Position numbers and translations under genes: made by a program. The notes beneath the pieces are model-generated. The model was not told where the DNA came from and ran no database searches. It was given only the letters and a program-made list of their open reading frames with translations. 43,787 nucleotides of DNA. Origin: Ruegeria atlantica. Its GTDB lineage: Bacteria; Pseudomonadota; Alphaproteobacteria; Rhodobacterales; Rhodobacteraceae. The stretch spans positions 1 to 43,787 of the forward strand of contig NZ_WQFE01000018.1 of the NCBI RefSeq assembly GCF_013033965.1, written 5' to 3'. Shown here piece after piece: positions 8,390 through 17,069 of this stretch (its first letter is position 1; every line of letters starts with the position of its first letter).

Positions 8390-8426
8390 TTCCCCGCCAT
8401 CGGGGAGAAAGAATGATGGCGGGGAA
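8390..8426 (-). terminator. Intercistronic hairpin between binding protein and permease genes
   Basis: A perfect 12-bp stem TTCCCCGCCATC/GATGGCGGGGAA with a 13-nt loop lies in the spacer after the binding-protein stop. No clear U-run follows on the minus strand, so it probably acts as a partial terminator or 3' mRNA stabiliser that raises binding-protein yield over the membrane subunits. Confidence 0.7.
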
Positions 8427-8451
8427 GAGTGAGCACCGTGGTCGTAAGTGG

Positions 8452-9564
8452 TCAGGTGCTCTTGTAGGCAGACCAGAAATCATTCCAGTCGGCCAAGTCC
8501 TGCTGCACAGGCAGCTGACGGATATGGATGCGGCCCTTCCGGATCAGGTCGATCGAATTGCCGTCACCCTTGAACATACCCAGATGGCGGGCGTCTTCGG
8601 GTTTCTCGTTGATCATGCGTTCCCAGCCAACTTTGGACGGGATGATTGCCGGGAAGACGTTCAGGTTCGCCAGTGTGAACTGCCCTTCGGGGCTGGATGT
8701 GTACTGGATGAACTTGCGCGCCAGGTCGGCCTTTTTTGAACCGCGCCCGATCGAGAAGCTTTCAGTGAACTGAATGCCGCCCTGTTCAGGGATCGTGGTA
8801 GTCACATTGGCCCCGTCCCGACGCAGAACGCCGGTGATCCATTCGCCGATACCCGGCATCACTGTGACTTCGCCCGATTTCAGCGAGGACAGAACACCGC
8901 CGTAATCGTAGAAGCCGCGCACCTGAGGTTTCAGGCTCAGCGTGGTATCCTGCAGCTTGGCCCAGGCATCGCCACTGATGTCATAGGGTGCCGCGTTGCC
9001 GTCGCGCAGGCTGAGAACGCCCAGGTTCGGCAGGTGCCAGTCGAAGTGACCAACCTTGTCCTTGTTCTTCTCGTCCCACAGCATGTCGTAAGACGAGGCT
9101 TCATTGACCGATACCGCGTCCAGATTGTGCGAAATCCCCAGGAAGCCAAAGCGGCTGATCACGGCATACAGCTCGTCATTGTGCCAGTGACCGGGGAATT
9201 TGTGGAATTCGGGGTAGAAGTCGTCAAAGTGGTAATCTGACGGATCCAGCTTTTCGACAAAGTTCGCCAGCACTAGCTGCTGAACATATTCCGCATCCGC
9301 ATGGATCAGGTCATATGTGCCCGGAGGCGACTGCGCCAGCAAGGCCAGCATCTGTTCACCGCCGACATAGTATTTCGGGGTGATCTTGACGTTGTGCAGT
9401 TCTTCGAATGCTGCAACCGCATCAGGCTCGGCCTGACCGTACCAGGCCAGCATCGTCATCTCAGTTACGGACTGAGCCCGGACGACCGATGGCATTGCAA
9501 GCGCGCCAGCAGCGACCGCGCCGGACTTGAGCAGAGCGCGTCTCGTGAGTGTGGTTTTGGCCAT
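8452..9564 (-). CDS. Tat-exported substrate-binding protein of a polyamine-type ABC importer
   Basis: A 370-residue extracellular solute-binding protein (PotD/family 1 type). The N-terminus has a Tat-type signal (TRRALLKSG, hydrophobic stretch, cleavage near VRAQ), suggesting a folded or cofactor-dependent export route common to this family. The mature part has the two-lobe pattern with MTMLAWYGQAEPDAV near its start. GGAGGAG precedes ATG 9564. First gene of the run to 4379. The promoter lies in 9565-9745. The ligand cannot be predicted; the downstream esterase suggests an acylated compound. Confidence 0.9.
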   Translation of the reverse strand: MAKTTLTRRALLKSGAVAAGALAMPSVVRAQSVTEMTMLAWYGQAEPDAVAAFEELHNVKITPKYYVGGEQMLALLAQSPPGTYDLIHADAEYVQQLVLANFVEKLDPSDYHFDDFYPEFHKFPGHWHNDELYAVISRFGFLGISHNLDAVSVNEASSYDMLWDEKNKDKVGHFDWHLPNLGVLSLRDGNAAPYDISGDAWAKLQDTTLSLKPQVRGFYDYGGVLSSLKSGEVTVMPGIGEWITGVLRRDGANVTTTIPEQGGIQFTESFSIGRGSKKADLARKFIQYTSSPEGQFTLANLNVFPAIIPSKVGWERMINEKPEDARHLGMFKGDGNSIDLIRKGRIHIRQLPVQQDLADWNDFWSAYKST

Positions 9565-9712
9565 TTTCGGCTCCTCCCTCGTTGGATGAGCTGAGTATTC
9601 GGAACCGGGGCCTCTCCAACAATCGAGCAGATTTCAGCCGTCGCAAAGTTTTTCTCAGCTTTCTGACGGAGGTGATTTGGGAGCTTTGACGGTGGAAATT
9701 CCCGCATAGGTC

Positions 9713-9740
9713 GTATTCACGAGAAATGATCTGAGAATAC
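9713..9740. promoter_or_regulatory. Inverted repeat in the promoter region of the first ABC operon
   Basis: GTATTC (9713-9718) and GAATAC (9735-9740) form a 6-bp inverted repeat with a 16-bp spacer, about 150-175 bp upstream of the binding-protein start. The upstream gene is a GcvA-type LTTR, so this is a candidate operator for it. The 181-bp spacer 9565-9745 holds no gene. Confidence 0.35.
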
Positions 9741-9745
9741 CCGAA

Positions 9746-10681
9746 TCAATTGTCACCTTGGGGAATGAACTTCATACCATAGGGACTGTCACGGAATATG
9801 TCGGCTTCTTTCAACAGCCAGTCCTGAAACGCGCGAATCTTTGCGGATTGCGCGCGTTTTGCAGGGCAGACTAGATAATAGCTGCGGTCGCGCAGAACCA
9901 TCGGCAATGGCGCCGCGATGCGCCCCCTCTCGATCTCACGCGAGGCGGCGATGACGCTGACAAGGGCCGTCGCGCGGTCGTCCATCGCGGCCTCGATACA
10001 CATGATCTCATCGCTGAAATTGGCGATGGTGCGCAGGTTGGTTGCCTCAACGCCGACCGAATTGAACCAGGCTCGCCAGTTCGGATCGCCGACCTCAAAG
10101 CCCAACCATTCATATTCCACCAGATCGCGGGTCAGCAGGTCCTCGGGCCTGCGGATCTTGTTCTCGATCCTCCGAGAACAGATTGGCATGACATAATCAT
10201 CCAGAACCCAGGCTGCATGTTCTTCGGGATCAGGGGAATTTGTGTATCTTATGGACACATCCACACTGAAACGCGTGAAATCCAGAACCGTGTCCGAGGC
10301 GATGACCTTCACTTCGAGCTCAGGATAAAGGCGGCTGAAATTAGGCAGGCGCGGGCTTAGCCAGCTCCAGGCAAAGGACCGCGTAGTGGTCACGACAAGT
10401 TCGCCGTCGACCTCGTCGGTGCCCAGTTGTTCGATGCCCTGTTTCAGATTGCTGAACGCGTTTGTCACAAATGGGCGCAGCAGCTCGCCTTCAGTGGTCA
10501 GTTTGAGAGAGCGGGTCAGTCGGTGAAACAGCTGCACGTCAAGCTGGGTTTCCAGCGTCTTCAGCCGATGGCTGATTGCTGTCGGCGTCAGCAACAGCTC
10601 TTCGGCCGCCAGCTTGATGCTCATGTGGCGCGACACAGCCTCAAACGCCTGAAGGCTCGTCAGAGGTGGTAATCTCTTCAC
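9746..10681 (-). CDS. LysR-type regulator, GcvA-like
   Basis: A 311-residue GcvA-type LTTR with an N-terminal helix-turn-helix (VKRLPPLTSLQAFEAVSRH start) and an effector domain with DVSIRYT. A GTG start at 10681 is chosen because GGGAGGAGGT lies about 6 bp upstream; the longer frame to 10720 would run through the terminator hairpin. It lies between the ribose-type and the polyamine-type ABC operons, all on the minus strand, and could regulate either. Position upstream of 9564 favours the polyamine-type operon. Confidence 0.9.
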   Translation of the reverse strand: MKRLPPLTSLQAFEAVSRHMSIKLAAEELLLTPTAISHRLKTLETQLDVQLFHRLTRSLKLTTEGELLRPFVTNAFSNLKQGIEQLGTDEVDGELVVTTTRSFAWSWLSPRLPNFSRLYPELEVKVIASDTVLDFTRFSVDVSIRYTNSPDPEEHAAWVLDDYVMPICSRRIENKIRRPEDLLTRDLVEYEWLGFEVGDPNWRAWFNSVGVEATNLRTIANFSDEIMCIEAAMDDRATALVSVIAASREIERGRIAAPLPMVLRDRSYYLVCPAKRAQSAKIRAFQDWLLKEADIFRDSPYGMKFIPQGDN

Positions 10682-10709
10682 TGTCAGACCTCCTCCCAAT
10701 AAGGTCCGA

Positions 10710-10729
10710 CCCCTCTGCAAGCAGAGGGG
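10710..10729 (-). terminator. Hairpin after the ribose-type ABC operon
   Basis: A perfect 9-bp stem CCCCTCTGC/GCAGAGGGG with an AA centre lies between the permease stop (10751) and the LTTR start. The minus-strand tail TCGGACCTTATT is not a clean U-run, so termination may be partial. Confidence 0.6.
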
Positions 10730-10750
10730 CCGTATCGTCTCAGTCTGCGA

Positions 10751-11740
10751 TCAACTTCGTCGCGCACGCAAGACGTCCAGCGCGGCCGCCACAATTAGAA
10801 CGAGACCTGTTGTCATGAGACTCAACTCTGTGGGTACATTCATCAGAATCAACCCGTTTGACAACATGCCCAACAGCCAGACCCCAAGAACCACCCTCAA
10901 GACGGATCCTTTACCTCCGGTGAAGGGAATACCGCCCAACAGAACCGCCGTCAGAACGCTGAGTTCGACCCCGATGCCCAATGTTCCGGCAGGGGCCGAA
11001 TTGATGCGCGAGATGCTCATCAGTGCGGCAACGGCCACGAAGAAACCGGTTGCCGCATAAAGGCCGATCCCAATCGCCTTGACGCGCAACCCCACTAGAA
11101 ACGCGGCGCGCTTGTTGACACCCAGCGCGACGATCTGTGGCCCGATGGGCAGCAACGCCATGACGCCAACGCCTAATCCGATCACAGCCAACATGATCCA
11201 GGTCAGGATCGGAAGGCCCAGAACACGTTCATATCCGATGACCAGGAATTCCTCGGGAAAGCCGAAGATGGGGTTTGGGGCCAGCCATTGCGCCAATCCC
11301 CGGATCAAAGTCAGCGTTCCCAGCGTCACGATGATCGGCGACATGCCCAGCGATGACACAAACACGCCGTTGATCATTCCGACCACGGTTCCAACGGCCA
11401 AGGTCAGCAGCACAGCGCCGGTGATCCCCAGCGGCTCAAAACTCAGACCTGCGACCACGCCACAGAGCGCCAGAGTCGAGCCGACCGAAAGATCGATCTT
11501 GCCCGCCATCAGCAGCAGCGCAAATGGGATCGAGATTGTCATCAATGCCGAAACCTGTACCGAGATCGCAATCCAGTTGTTCACGGTCATGAAGACCGGC
11601 GCTTTGATGTAGAAAAACAACGCCAACAAGGCGATTGCCATGGGCAGGGCTGCAGCCACCGCCAGTTCAAACCAGTCTTTTTCGGCTTTAGGATCAAGCG
11701 GAGCACCTGTTGTGCCGCGTGTCAGTCCCGTATCAGTCAT
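10751..11740 (-). CDS. ABC transporter permease, ribose (RbsC) type
   Basis: A 329-residue permease of the carbohydrate uptake type 2 class, with eight to ten hydrophobic segments and the hallmark LLMAGKIDLSVGSTLALCG (family motif GGIDLSVGS; here K replaces a Gly). Only one permease gene is present, so it probably homodimerises. ATGA overlap with the ATPase gene. Although this class is called sugar-type, the amidase upstream suggests a non-sugar or amide-bearing ligand. Confidence 0.9.
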   Translation of the reverse strand: MTDTGLTRGTTGAPLDPKAEKDWFELAVAAALPMAIALLALFFYIKAPVFMTVNNWIAISVQVSALMTISIPFALLLMAGKIDLSVGSTLALCGVVAGLSFEPLGITGAVLLTLAVGTVVGMINGVFVSSLGMSPIIVTLGTLTLIRGLAQWLAPNPIFGFPEEFLVIGYERVLGLPILTWIMLAVIGLGVGVMALLPIGPQIVALGVNKRAAFLVGLRVKAIGIGLYAATGFFVAVAALMSISRINSAPAGTLGIGVELSVLTAVLLGGIPFTGGKGSVLRVVLGVWLLGMLSNGLILMNVPTELSLMTTGLVLIVAAALDVLRARRS

Positions 11741-13305
11741 TGCATCGCTCCCATCTCTGTCTCACCCACCGGGACATCCTGTTGGGTTCCATGTTCGGCC
11801 CCGTGTTCAGCCCTGTGGGCCAGTTCGATCAGCAGTTCTTCGTCATGTGGATTGTCGATCAGCGCCACCTGTTGCCCACGGCCCAGCACCATGACCTTGT
11901 CAGCCAGCAGGCAGATCTCGGTCGCGTCTGAGCTGGCGACGATGATGGTTGTGCCCTTGCGCTTGACTTCGGCCAGCGCCTCATAAAGCTCGTGCCGGGC
12001 GCCGATATCGACGCCTTGGGTGGGCTCGTCCAACAGCAGCAGTTTGACCCCTGCCCCATCAATCAACCAACGGCTGACCATGATCTTTTGCGCATTGCCT
12101 CCGCTAAAGCGCTGGCCTTGCAACCGCGGATTCGGGGGTTGTATGTTCAAACGCCGTGCCGCGCGCTCAAACGCTAAGCTTTCGCGATTGAAATTGCGCA
12201 ACATGCGCGGCATGGGCGAGCGCCCCATATGCGGAACCAACAAGTTCTCGACCGCCGAAAAACTGGCGAACAGGCTTTGTTCCTTACGGTCACTGGCGAC
12301 AAGCGCAACGCCTTGTTCCTGCGCTTCGCGGGGCGAACGAAATTTGCGGGTGGTTCCGTCAATCTTCAGGGTTCCCCCGGATTGCGCAGCCGCGCCCGAC
12401 AGGCATTCCAGCAGTTCGGTCCGCCCTGCCCCCATCAGTCCATAGATGCCCAACACCTCGCCCGGATGCAGCGCGACGCTGATCGGACCGACAAAACCGG
12501 TGGTCAGATCGTCCATCCACACGACTTCCGGGCCATCCGCCTGAAACGGCGTCTTGTCCAGCCCGGTCATCAGCGCATCGGGCGAAATCGCATCGGTCAT
12601 ATCTGCGATGGACACTTCGGCCACCGGGCGGGTCCACAGGATGCGGCCATCGCGCAGGATGGTAACCTGATCTGCAATCTTGTGGATTTCGTCCAGAAAA
12701 TGGGTGACGTAGATCACCCCGATCCCGTCGCGCGCCACGGCCTGGCGGATCACTTCGTGCAGGGCCTTGGCCTCTTTGTCAGAAAGCGACGCGGTGGGTT
12801 CGTCCAGGATCAGAAATTTTGGTTTCAGGCGCAGAGCGCGGGCAATCTCGACGACTTTGCGCTCACCAACACCCAGGGATCCCAGATCGGAGCGTGGATC
12901 GATGTCGTCAACCCCCAGCCGTTCCAACAGCGCGCGGGCCTGCCGGTTCTGGGCGCGGCGATCCACACGGCCACCGCGCCGGATTTCATGGCCAAGAAAG
13001 ATATTCTCGGCAACGCTCAGGCCTTCGAAGACCTGAAAATGCTGATAAATGATCGCAACGCCCTGGTCCTGAACCTGACGAGGGTTCAACCCCCGCAGCG
13101 ATGCGTTCTGGACAAGGATATCCCCTGTATCCGCATCCTGTGCTCCGCTTACACAGTTCAGAAGGGTGGATTTTCCGGCCCCGTTCGCGCCAAGGAAGGC
13201 CAGCACTTGGCCGGCCTCCACTGCAAGATCCACCCCTTTAAGGACGACAACCGATCCGTAAGACTTGCGCAGATCTTTCACCTCAAGTCGTGCAGGTGTA
13301 GTCAT
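11737..13305 (-). CDS. ABC transporter ATPase with two nucleotide-binding domains, RbsA type
   Basis: A 522-residue tandem ATPase. The first domain has Walker A GANGAGKST at 39-47 and Walker B KFLILDEP. The second has the degenerate Walker A GLMGAGRTEL typical of RbsA/MglA and the QGVDIGARHELY region. The start is set at ATG 13305, with GAGGAG just upstream and 25 bp after the binding-protein stop; the longer frame to 13422 would overlap that gene. Its stop overlaps the permease start. Confidence 0.92.
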   Translation of the reverse strand: MTTPARLEVKDLRKSYGSVVVLKGVDLAVEAGQVLAFLGANGAGKSTLLNCVSGAQDADTGDILVQNASLRGLNPRQVQDQGVAIIYQHFQVFEGLSVAENIFLGHEIRRGGRVDRRAQNRQARALLERLGVDDIDPRSDLGSLGVGERKVVEIARALRLKPKFLILDEPTASLSDKEAKALHEVIRQAVARDGIGVIYVTHFLDEIHKIADQVTILRDGRILWTRPVAEVSIADMTDAISPDALMTGLDKTPFQADGPEVVWMDDLTTGFVGPISVALHPGEVLGIYGLMGAGRTELLECLSGAAAQSGGTLKIDGTTRKFRSPREAQEQGVALVASDRKEQSLFASFSAVENLLVPHMGRSPMPRMLRNFNRESLAFERAARRLNIQPPNPRLQGQRFSGGNAQKIMVSRWLIDGAGVKLLLLDEPTQGVDIGARHELYEALAEVKRKGTTIIVASSDATEICLLADKVMVLGRGQQVALIDNPHDEELLIELAHRAEHGAEHGTQQDVPVGETEMGAMQ

Positions 13306-13330
13306 CGTGTTACTCCTCGTCGGCCGTGGT

Positions 13331-14338
13331 TCAGTTGTCGAAATTGGCCAGCAACTGATCCAGAAGCGCCTGATCGTCATGCGTGGCCAGCACGGTCGGC
13401 GTATAGGCAAAGGCTGGTCCATTGCCGCGCACCGCGTTCAGTGCCTGATCGACGATATTGGCACCCAACTCGTTCACGAGGATGGCAGCTGAGGCGCGAT
13501 ACGCCCCACCATCTTTGATCGCGGTCAGCGCCTCTACCGAGCCATCCTGACCGGCCACGAACATCGCATCAGGGTCGGCACCGGCCAGTTTGATCGCACG
13601 CAGGGCACCAACGGCGGCGTCATCGGCCATGCCGATCACGATATCTAGATCCGGATGCTGTTGCAGAACCGTTTCGGTCACGCGCAGACCATTGGTCTGA
13701 TCCGCCGCGTCCTGTTCCGCCACAACTTCGATGCCGTTTTCTTCAAAGATCCGCTTTACCTCAGTCCAGCGTGGGCTCAGCGACGGAAGCGGCGTCAGCG
13801 TGGTCACCAGCGCCTTGGCGCCTTCGACGTTGTTTTCCTTGACCCAATCGACGGCTGCATTGGCCACGATCTGACCGGATTGTGCGTGATCAAATCCTAC
13901 AAACCCGTCCGAGCCGTCCATCTGGCCCAGATAGGTCAGCCATTTGATGCCCTGCGCCTGTGCCTGACGTTGCAGCGGTTGCAGCGCGGTGGGTTCGATC
14001 GGCAGCACCACGATGGCGTCCACACCCAAGGTGATCCAGCCCTGGATCGCGTTGATCTGCTGTTCCAGATTGTTCGACTGTGTGTTGTCGTGCAGTACGG
14101 TGACACAGCCCAGATCGGCGGCGCGCTCAGTGGCAAATCGGCGTACTTGCTTGACGATGATCACTTCGGATACCGAATGGCTATAGGCGACCTTGTATTC
14201 CTTACCGTCCGCACAGGCATCTGCGGCGGCGGAACGCACCTGTTCAGTGGTGATTGATTTGATGTCGTCCGCGCTGGCCATGCCAGCAGCAGAAGCCAGC
14301 GCAAAGCTGACGGCGATTTTCTTGGCGAGGTTTTTCAT
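13331..14338 (-). CDS. Periplasmic substrate-binding protein, ribose (RbsB) type
   Basis: A protein of about 335 residues with a Sec signal peptide (MKNLAKKIAVSFALASAAG, cleavage near ASA) and a periplasmic binding protein type 1 fold (IKSITTEQVR start, DGSDGFVGFD and VIGMADDAAVGALRA segments). ATG 14338 replaces a longer frame to 14422, which has no signal sequence in the right place. It is fused to no other domain. It is preceded by a hairpin at 14397-14423 and followed closely by the ATPase gene. Confidence 0.9.
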   Translation of the reverse strand: MKNLAKKIAVSFALASAAGMASADDIKSITTEQVRSAAADACADGKEYKVAYSHSVSEVIIVKQVRRFATERAADLGCVTVLHDNTQSNNLEQQINAIQGWITLGVDAIVVLPIEPTALQPLQRQAQAQGIKWLTYLGQMDGSDGFVGFDHAQSGQIVANAAVDWVKENNVEGAKALVTTLTPLPSLSPRWTEVKRIFEENGIEVVAEQDAADQTNGLRVTETVLQQHPDLDIVIGMADDAAVGALRAIKLAGADPDAMFVAGQDGSVEALTAIKDGGAYRASAAILVNELGANIVDQALNAVRGNGPAFAYTPTVLATHDDQALLDQLLANFDN

Positions 14339-14396
14339 GAGTATCCCTGTTGTTCTGCGGGGGAAAGACGCGGATTTCCGCTGTGAATTTTTGTTG

Positions 14397-14423
14397 GGTG
14401 CGGCACAGGGGCTGCGCCGCACC
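14397..14423 (-). terminator. Intercistronic hairpin upstream of the binding-protein gene
   Basis: GGTGCGGC (14397-14404) pairs with GCCGCACC (14416-14423), extended by CAG/CTG in the loop. On the minus strand it is followed by CAACAAAAATTC, so it is not a clean terminator. It separates the ABM-fold gene from the ABC genes and may set their expression ratio. Confidence 0.6.
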
Positions 14424-14431
14424 AGTGTGTT

Positions 14432-14818
14432 TCAGAATTCAAAGACGTTGGAATATTTCACCGACAGCGAGTCGCCATCGACCAATGACAGGAAGCCCTT
14501 GGTGCGCGGGTCTTCGACAAAGCGCGGCAAGGCGGCTTCGGCTGTTTCCAGCGAGGTCCAATACACAACTTCGACCCAGGACCCATCGGTGTTGCGGGCA
14601 AGGTGACGGGCGACAAAGCCATCATAGCCCTCCAGAACTTCGTCCATCGCCAGTGTTTCGCGCAGGAACTCATCAGGGTTCGCGCCATCAACCAGGTTGA
14701 ACTCCAGATATTCTACGATCACGGCATCAGTGATCGGGCGCGACTCGGCCATGGCGTTAGTGGTGGCGCCAACGACCATTGCAGCTGAAAGTGCGAGTGC
14801 TTTCAAAGTGGTTTTCAT
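14432..14818 (-). CDS. Small exported protein with ABM-like fold, copy 2
   Basis: A 128-residue protein with a signal peptide (about 1-23, ending AMAES), then an ABM-like domain with the blocks VEYLEFNLVDG, YDGFVARH, GSWVEVVYWTS and FVEDPRTKGFLSLV. It shares these with the copy at 4379-4771. ATG 14818 has AGGAG upstream; the frame to 15100 runs through the amidase gene. It lies between an amidase and a ribose-type ABC importer. Role unknown; likely periplasmic and ligand-binding or catalytic. Confidence 0.75.
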   Translation of the reverse strand: MKTTLKALALSAAMVVGATTNAMAESRPITDAVIVEYLEFNLVDGANPDEFLRETLAMDEVLEGYDGFVARHLARNTDGSWVEVVYWTSLETAEAALPRFVEDPRTKGFLSLVDGDSLSVKYSNVFEF

Positions 14819-14850
14819 CGGTTTTCTCCTGTTGGATTTAGACATAAAGG

Positions 14851-14890
14851 GACCGGCGCCCTGCTGCGCAGGGCGAACAAGACGCCGGTC
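14851..14890 (-). terminator. Nested hairpin between amidase and ABM-fold genes
   Basis: An inner stem CGCCCTGC/GCAGGGCG (14857-14864 with 14868-14875) sits inside an outer GACCGG/CCGGTC (14851-14856 with 14885-14890). The minus-strand tail is CTTTATG. It may attenuate or process the amidase transcript. Confidence 0.5.
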
Positions 14891-14907
14891 AGGGAGGTTC
14901 TTGTGAG

Positions 14908-16380
14908 TTAGAGTGAGATGCGGTCGTAATGCTGTATCCAGGGACGCAACCGTTCGAACGCGGCGGCAGCGGCCAGCACATCCCCATCTGCCTGACGGCG
15001 ACCAGCAATATGCAGACCTACCGGCAGGCCCGATGTCCCCAGACCTGCGGGTACCGATACCGACGGGTGACCGGTGAAGTTGGTCAGATAGGTCGGGCAC
15101 CAGCCAACCAGCGGATCGACCTTGACACCATTGATCTCGGATGGACCTTTGGTGTTGCCGTCATCGGTGTTCTTGACCGGCATGGCAGCCACTGTTGGGG
15201 ACACGATCAGATCGTATTTGGCGAAAGTAGCCTGATAAGCATCGAACACTTCGGTCCGCACCGACAAGTCACGATACAGGTCATCGGCGCTATAGCCGGG
15301 GCCGACACGCTCAACCCAATCCAGCAGCTCCGGCGGCAGACCGTGGCGGTGTTCCTCGGACAGCAGGTCCAGCCCACCGGCTTTCATACCATCAAAGGCA
15401 TGGCGCATGATTGGCACGAAGAGACGGCACCAAATGTCGCTGTATTCGTGCTGATCGCGGGTCAGGCCAATCTTGATCTCTTCGATTGTGGCACCGGCCT
15501 GTTCAAACACCTTAACCGCATCAGCGATTACCTCGGACACTTCGTTCTCAATCGGGAACACGTCCAGATTGGGGCTGAAGCCGATTTTCATGCCTTTGAT
15601 GCCGCGCAGGCCAGCATCCGCGAAGTCATTGACCATATTGTGGCAGTTCGGGTCTGCCGGGTGCATGCCCTGAAGAATGCCCAGGCTGACAATGGCGTCT
15701 TCCACATTGCGGGTGATGGTGCCCTCAAAGATGTATGGCAATGTGTTCGCAAACCCGTTGGGACGCACCAGCAGAGGCGTCCGACCTGCTGTCGCGCGAT
15801 ATCCCACCGTATTGGTCCAAGCCGCCGGGATGCGGATCGAGCCGCCACCATCGGTGCCTTCGGCCATCGGCAACATCCCCGAAGCCACAGCGGCGGCGGA
15901 TCCGCCCGAGGACCCACCGGCATTGCGACTGGTATCAAACGGGTTCGAGGTTGGGCCAAAGGCCACGTTGTCGGTGGTACCGCGGTAGCCCATGGCGGGG
16001 CTGTTGGTTTTGCCGACAAAGATCGCGCCTGCGTTTTCCATGCTTTCAACAAAGCCACATTTCATGTCAGCGATGTTTTCTTTCAGCTGGGGAATGCCGC
16101 CCAACGTGCTGGGCCAGCCCGGCTTGAAGTCAAACAGATCCTTCATCGCCGTCGGCACACCATGCATCGCACCCAACTCATCCCCACGCGCTACGGCGGC
16201 GTCGGCCTCTTTGGCTGCGTCCATCGCTTCGTCAAACGCGGTGAAAACAAAGGCGTTCAACTTGGGGTTTGCCGCTTCGATACGGTTGATGGCAGCATCC
16301 ATCACCTCGGTCGCTGAGACCCGGCGCTCGCGGATGGCAAGCGCTGTTTCGGTGGCACTGAGTTTGGCAAGATCGGTCAC
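14908..16380 (-). CDS. Amidase-signature family hydrolase
   Basis: A 490-residue amidase with the Ser-cisSer-Lys triad visible: K80 (in TAMKDLFD), S157 (in GGSSGGS) and nucleophile S181 (in TDGGGSIRIPA). The 24-residue spacing from S157 to S181 matches the family. No signal peptide is seen, so it acts in the cytosol on an imported amide. It starts at GTG 16380, with AGGGAA upstream. It is the first gene of the run to 10751. The family covers nicotinamidase-like, aryl acylamidase, biuret and carbamate hydrolases, so the substrate is open. Confidence 0.92.
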   Translation of the reverse strand: MTDLAKLSATETALAIRERRVSATEVMDAAINRIEAANPKLNAFVFTAFDEAMDAAKEADAAVARGDELGAMHGVPTAMKDLFDFKPGWPSTLGGIPQLKENIADMKCGFVESMENAGAIFVGKTNSPAMGYRGTTDNVAFGPTSNPFDTSRNAGGSSGGSAAAVASGMLPMAEGTDGGGSIRIPAAWTNTVGYRATAGRTPLLVRPNGFANTLPYIFEGTITRNVEDAIVSLGILQGMHPADPNCHNMVNDFADAGLRGIKGMKIGFSPNLDVFPIENEVSEVIADAVKVFEQAGATIEEIKIGLTRDQHEYSDIWCRLFVPIMRHAFDGMKAGGLDLLSEEHRHGLPPELLDWVERVGPGYSADDLYRDLSVRTEVFDAYQATFAKYDLIVSPTVAAMPVKNTDDGNTKGPSEINGVKVDPLVGWCPTYLTNFTGHPSVSVPAGLGTSGLPVGLHIAGRRQADGDVLAAAAAFERLRPWIQHYDRISL

Positions 16381-16764
16381 GGTGCGTATTCCCTGTTAAG
16401 CGTGACACACCCGGATTTTTGTGGGTGCAAGTTATGCGAACAGAATTGCCCAGCCACAAATTCCAGCAACTGAGAAAAGCTCAGCCAATGCGTGAGCGGG
16501 GAACCTCAGAGCAAGGAGTGGTTTAATATCAGTGCCTTACAGTTACGTTATAAGCTGACCAAAAAGCCAGATCGCAACACGCTCACCCGTTAATCAGGCC
16601 CGAGAACCCCCGGTGCCTTGGGTGAGCTCAGCAATCGGTGACCAGCTGTGCTCACTCACCTGAACCTCACGTTGTATTGATCGGATGCTGTGTGGATTTC
16701 GCTAAGTTTCGGACTAAGGCTGACCGCGTTCACGCAACCAATTCCAAGTATGAGGCAACTGAGT
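16381..16764. other. Intergenic region with no gene
   Basis: This 384-bp spacer between the amidase (minus) and the small lipoprotein (plus) has stops in all frames and no RNA gene or long hairpin. It must hold two divergent promoters. A 5-bp stem CACCC/GGGTG near 16410-16425 is too short to interpret. Confidence 0.6.
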
Positions 16765-17067
16765 ATGAACATGAAATTGATTGCAGCTGGCGGGCTGTTC
16801 CTTAGCCTGGCCGCCTGCGAGACCCCTGAAGAGATCGCTGCCGCATATCAAACCCGCAGCTGCACCGCTCTGGCGCAGGAACAGGGCGCATTGCAATATC
16901 AGCTGGACCAGGCCAATACGGATTTGGCCGTCAGCACAATTGCCGGGATTGTGACCAATGACGACGATATTCTGCTGGACAGTGACATTGCAGGATTTGT
17001 GGTCGACGACCTTGAAGACCGGTTGCGCATTCTCGCCGACGTTCAACGTGCGAAAGGATGTGTCTGA
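16765..17067 (+). CDS. Small lipoprotein of unknown function
   Basis: A 100-residue protein. Lipobox LAAC follows a short hydrophobic signal (MNMKLIAAGGLFLSLAAC), so it is probably a lipid-anchored envelope protein. The mature part is acidic, with a helical and possibly coiled segment around AQEQGALQYQLDQANTDLAV and a second cysteine at the C-terminus (KGCV). The start at 16765 follows GAGG (16752-16755); 16750 and 16771 are alternatives. The 17070 gene starts 3 bp downstream, so the two are probably co-transcribed and may interact. No family was recognised. Confidence 0.7.
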   Translation: MNMKLIAAGGLFLSLAACETPEEIAAAYQTRSCTALAQEQGALQYQLDQANTDLAVSTIAGIVTNDDDILLDSDIAGFVVDDLEDRLRILADVQRAKGCV

Positions 17068-17069
17068 TC

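Noticed and set aside
12229..13518. A 429-codon open frame on the plus strand opposite the RbsA-type ATPase
   Set aside because: The minus-strand ATPase has all its motifs; the antisense translation shows no family features.
14929..16317. A 462-codon open frame on the plus strand opposite the amidase
   Set aside because: It is antisense to a gene with an intact catalytic triad, and has no recognisable domain or ribosome-binding site.
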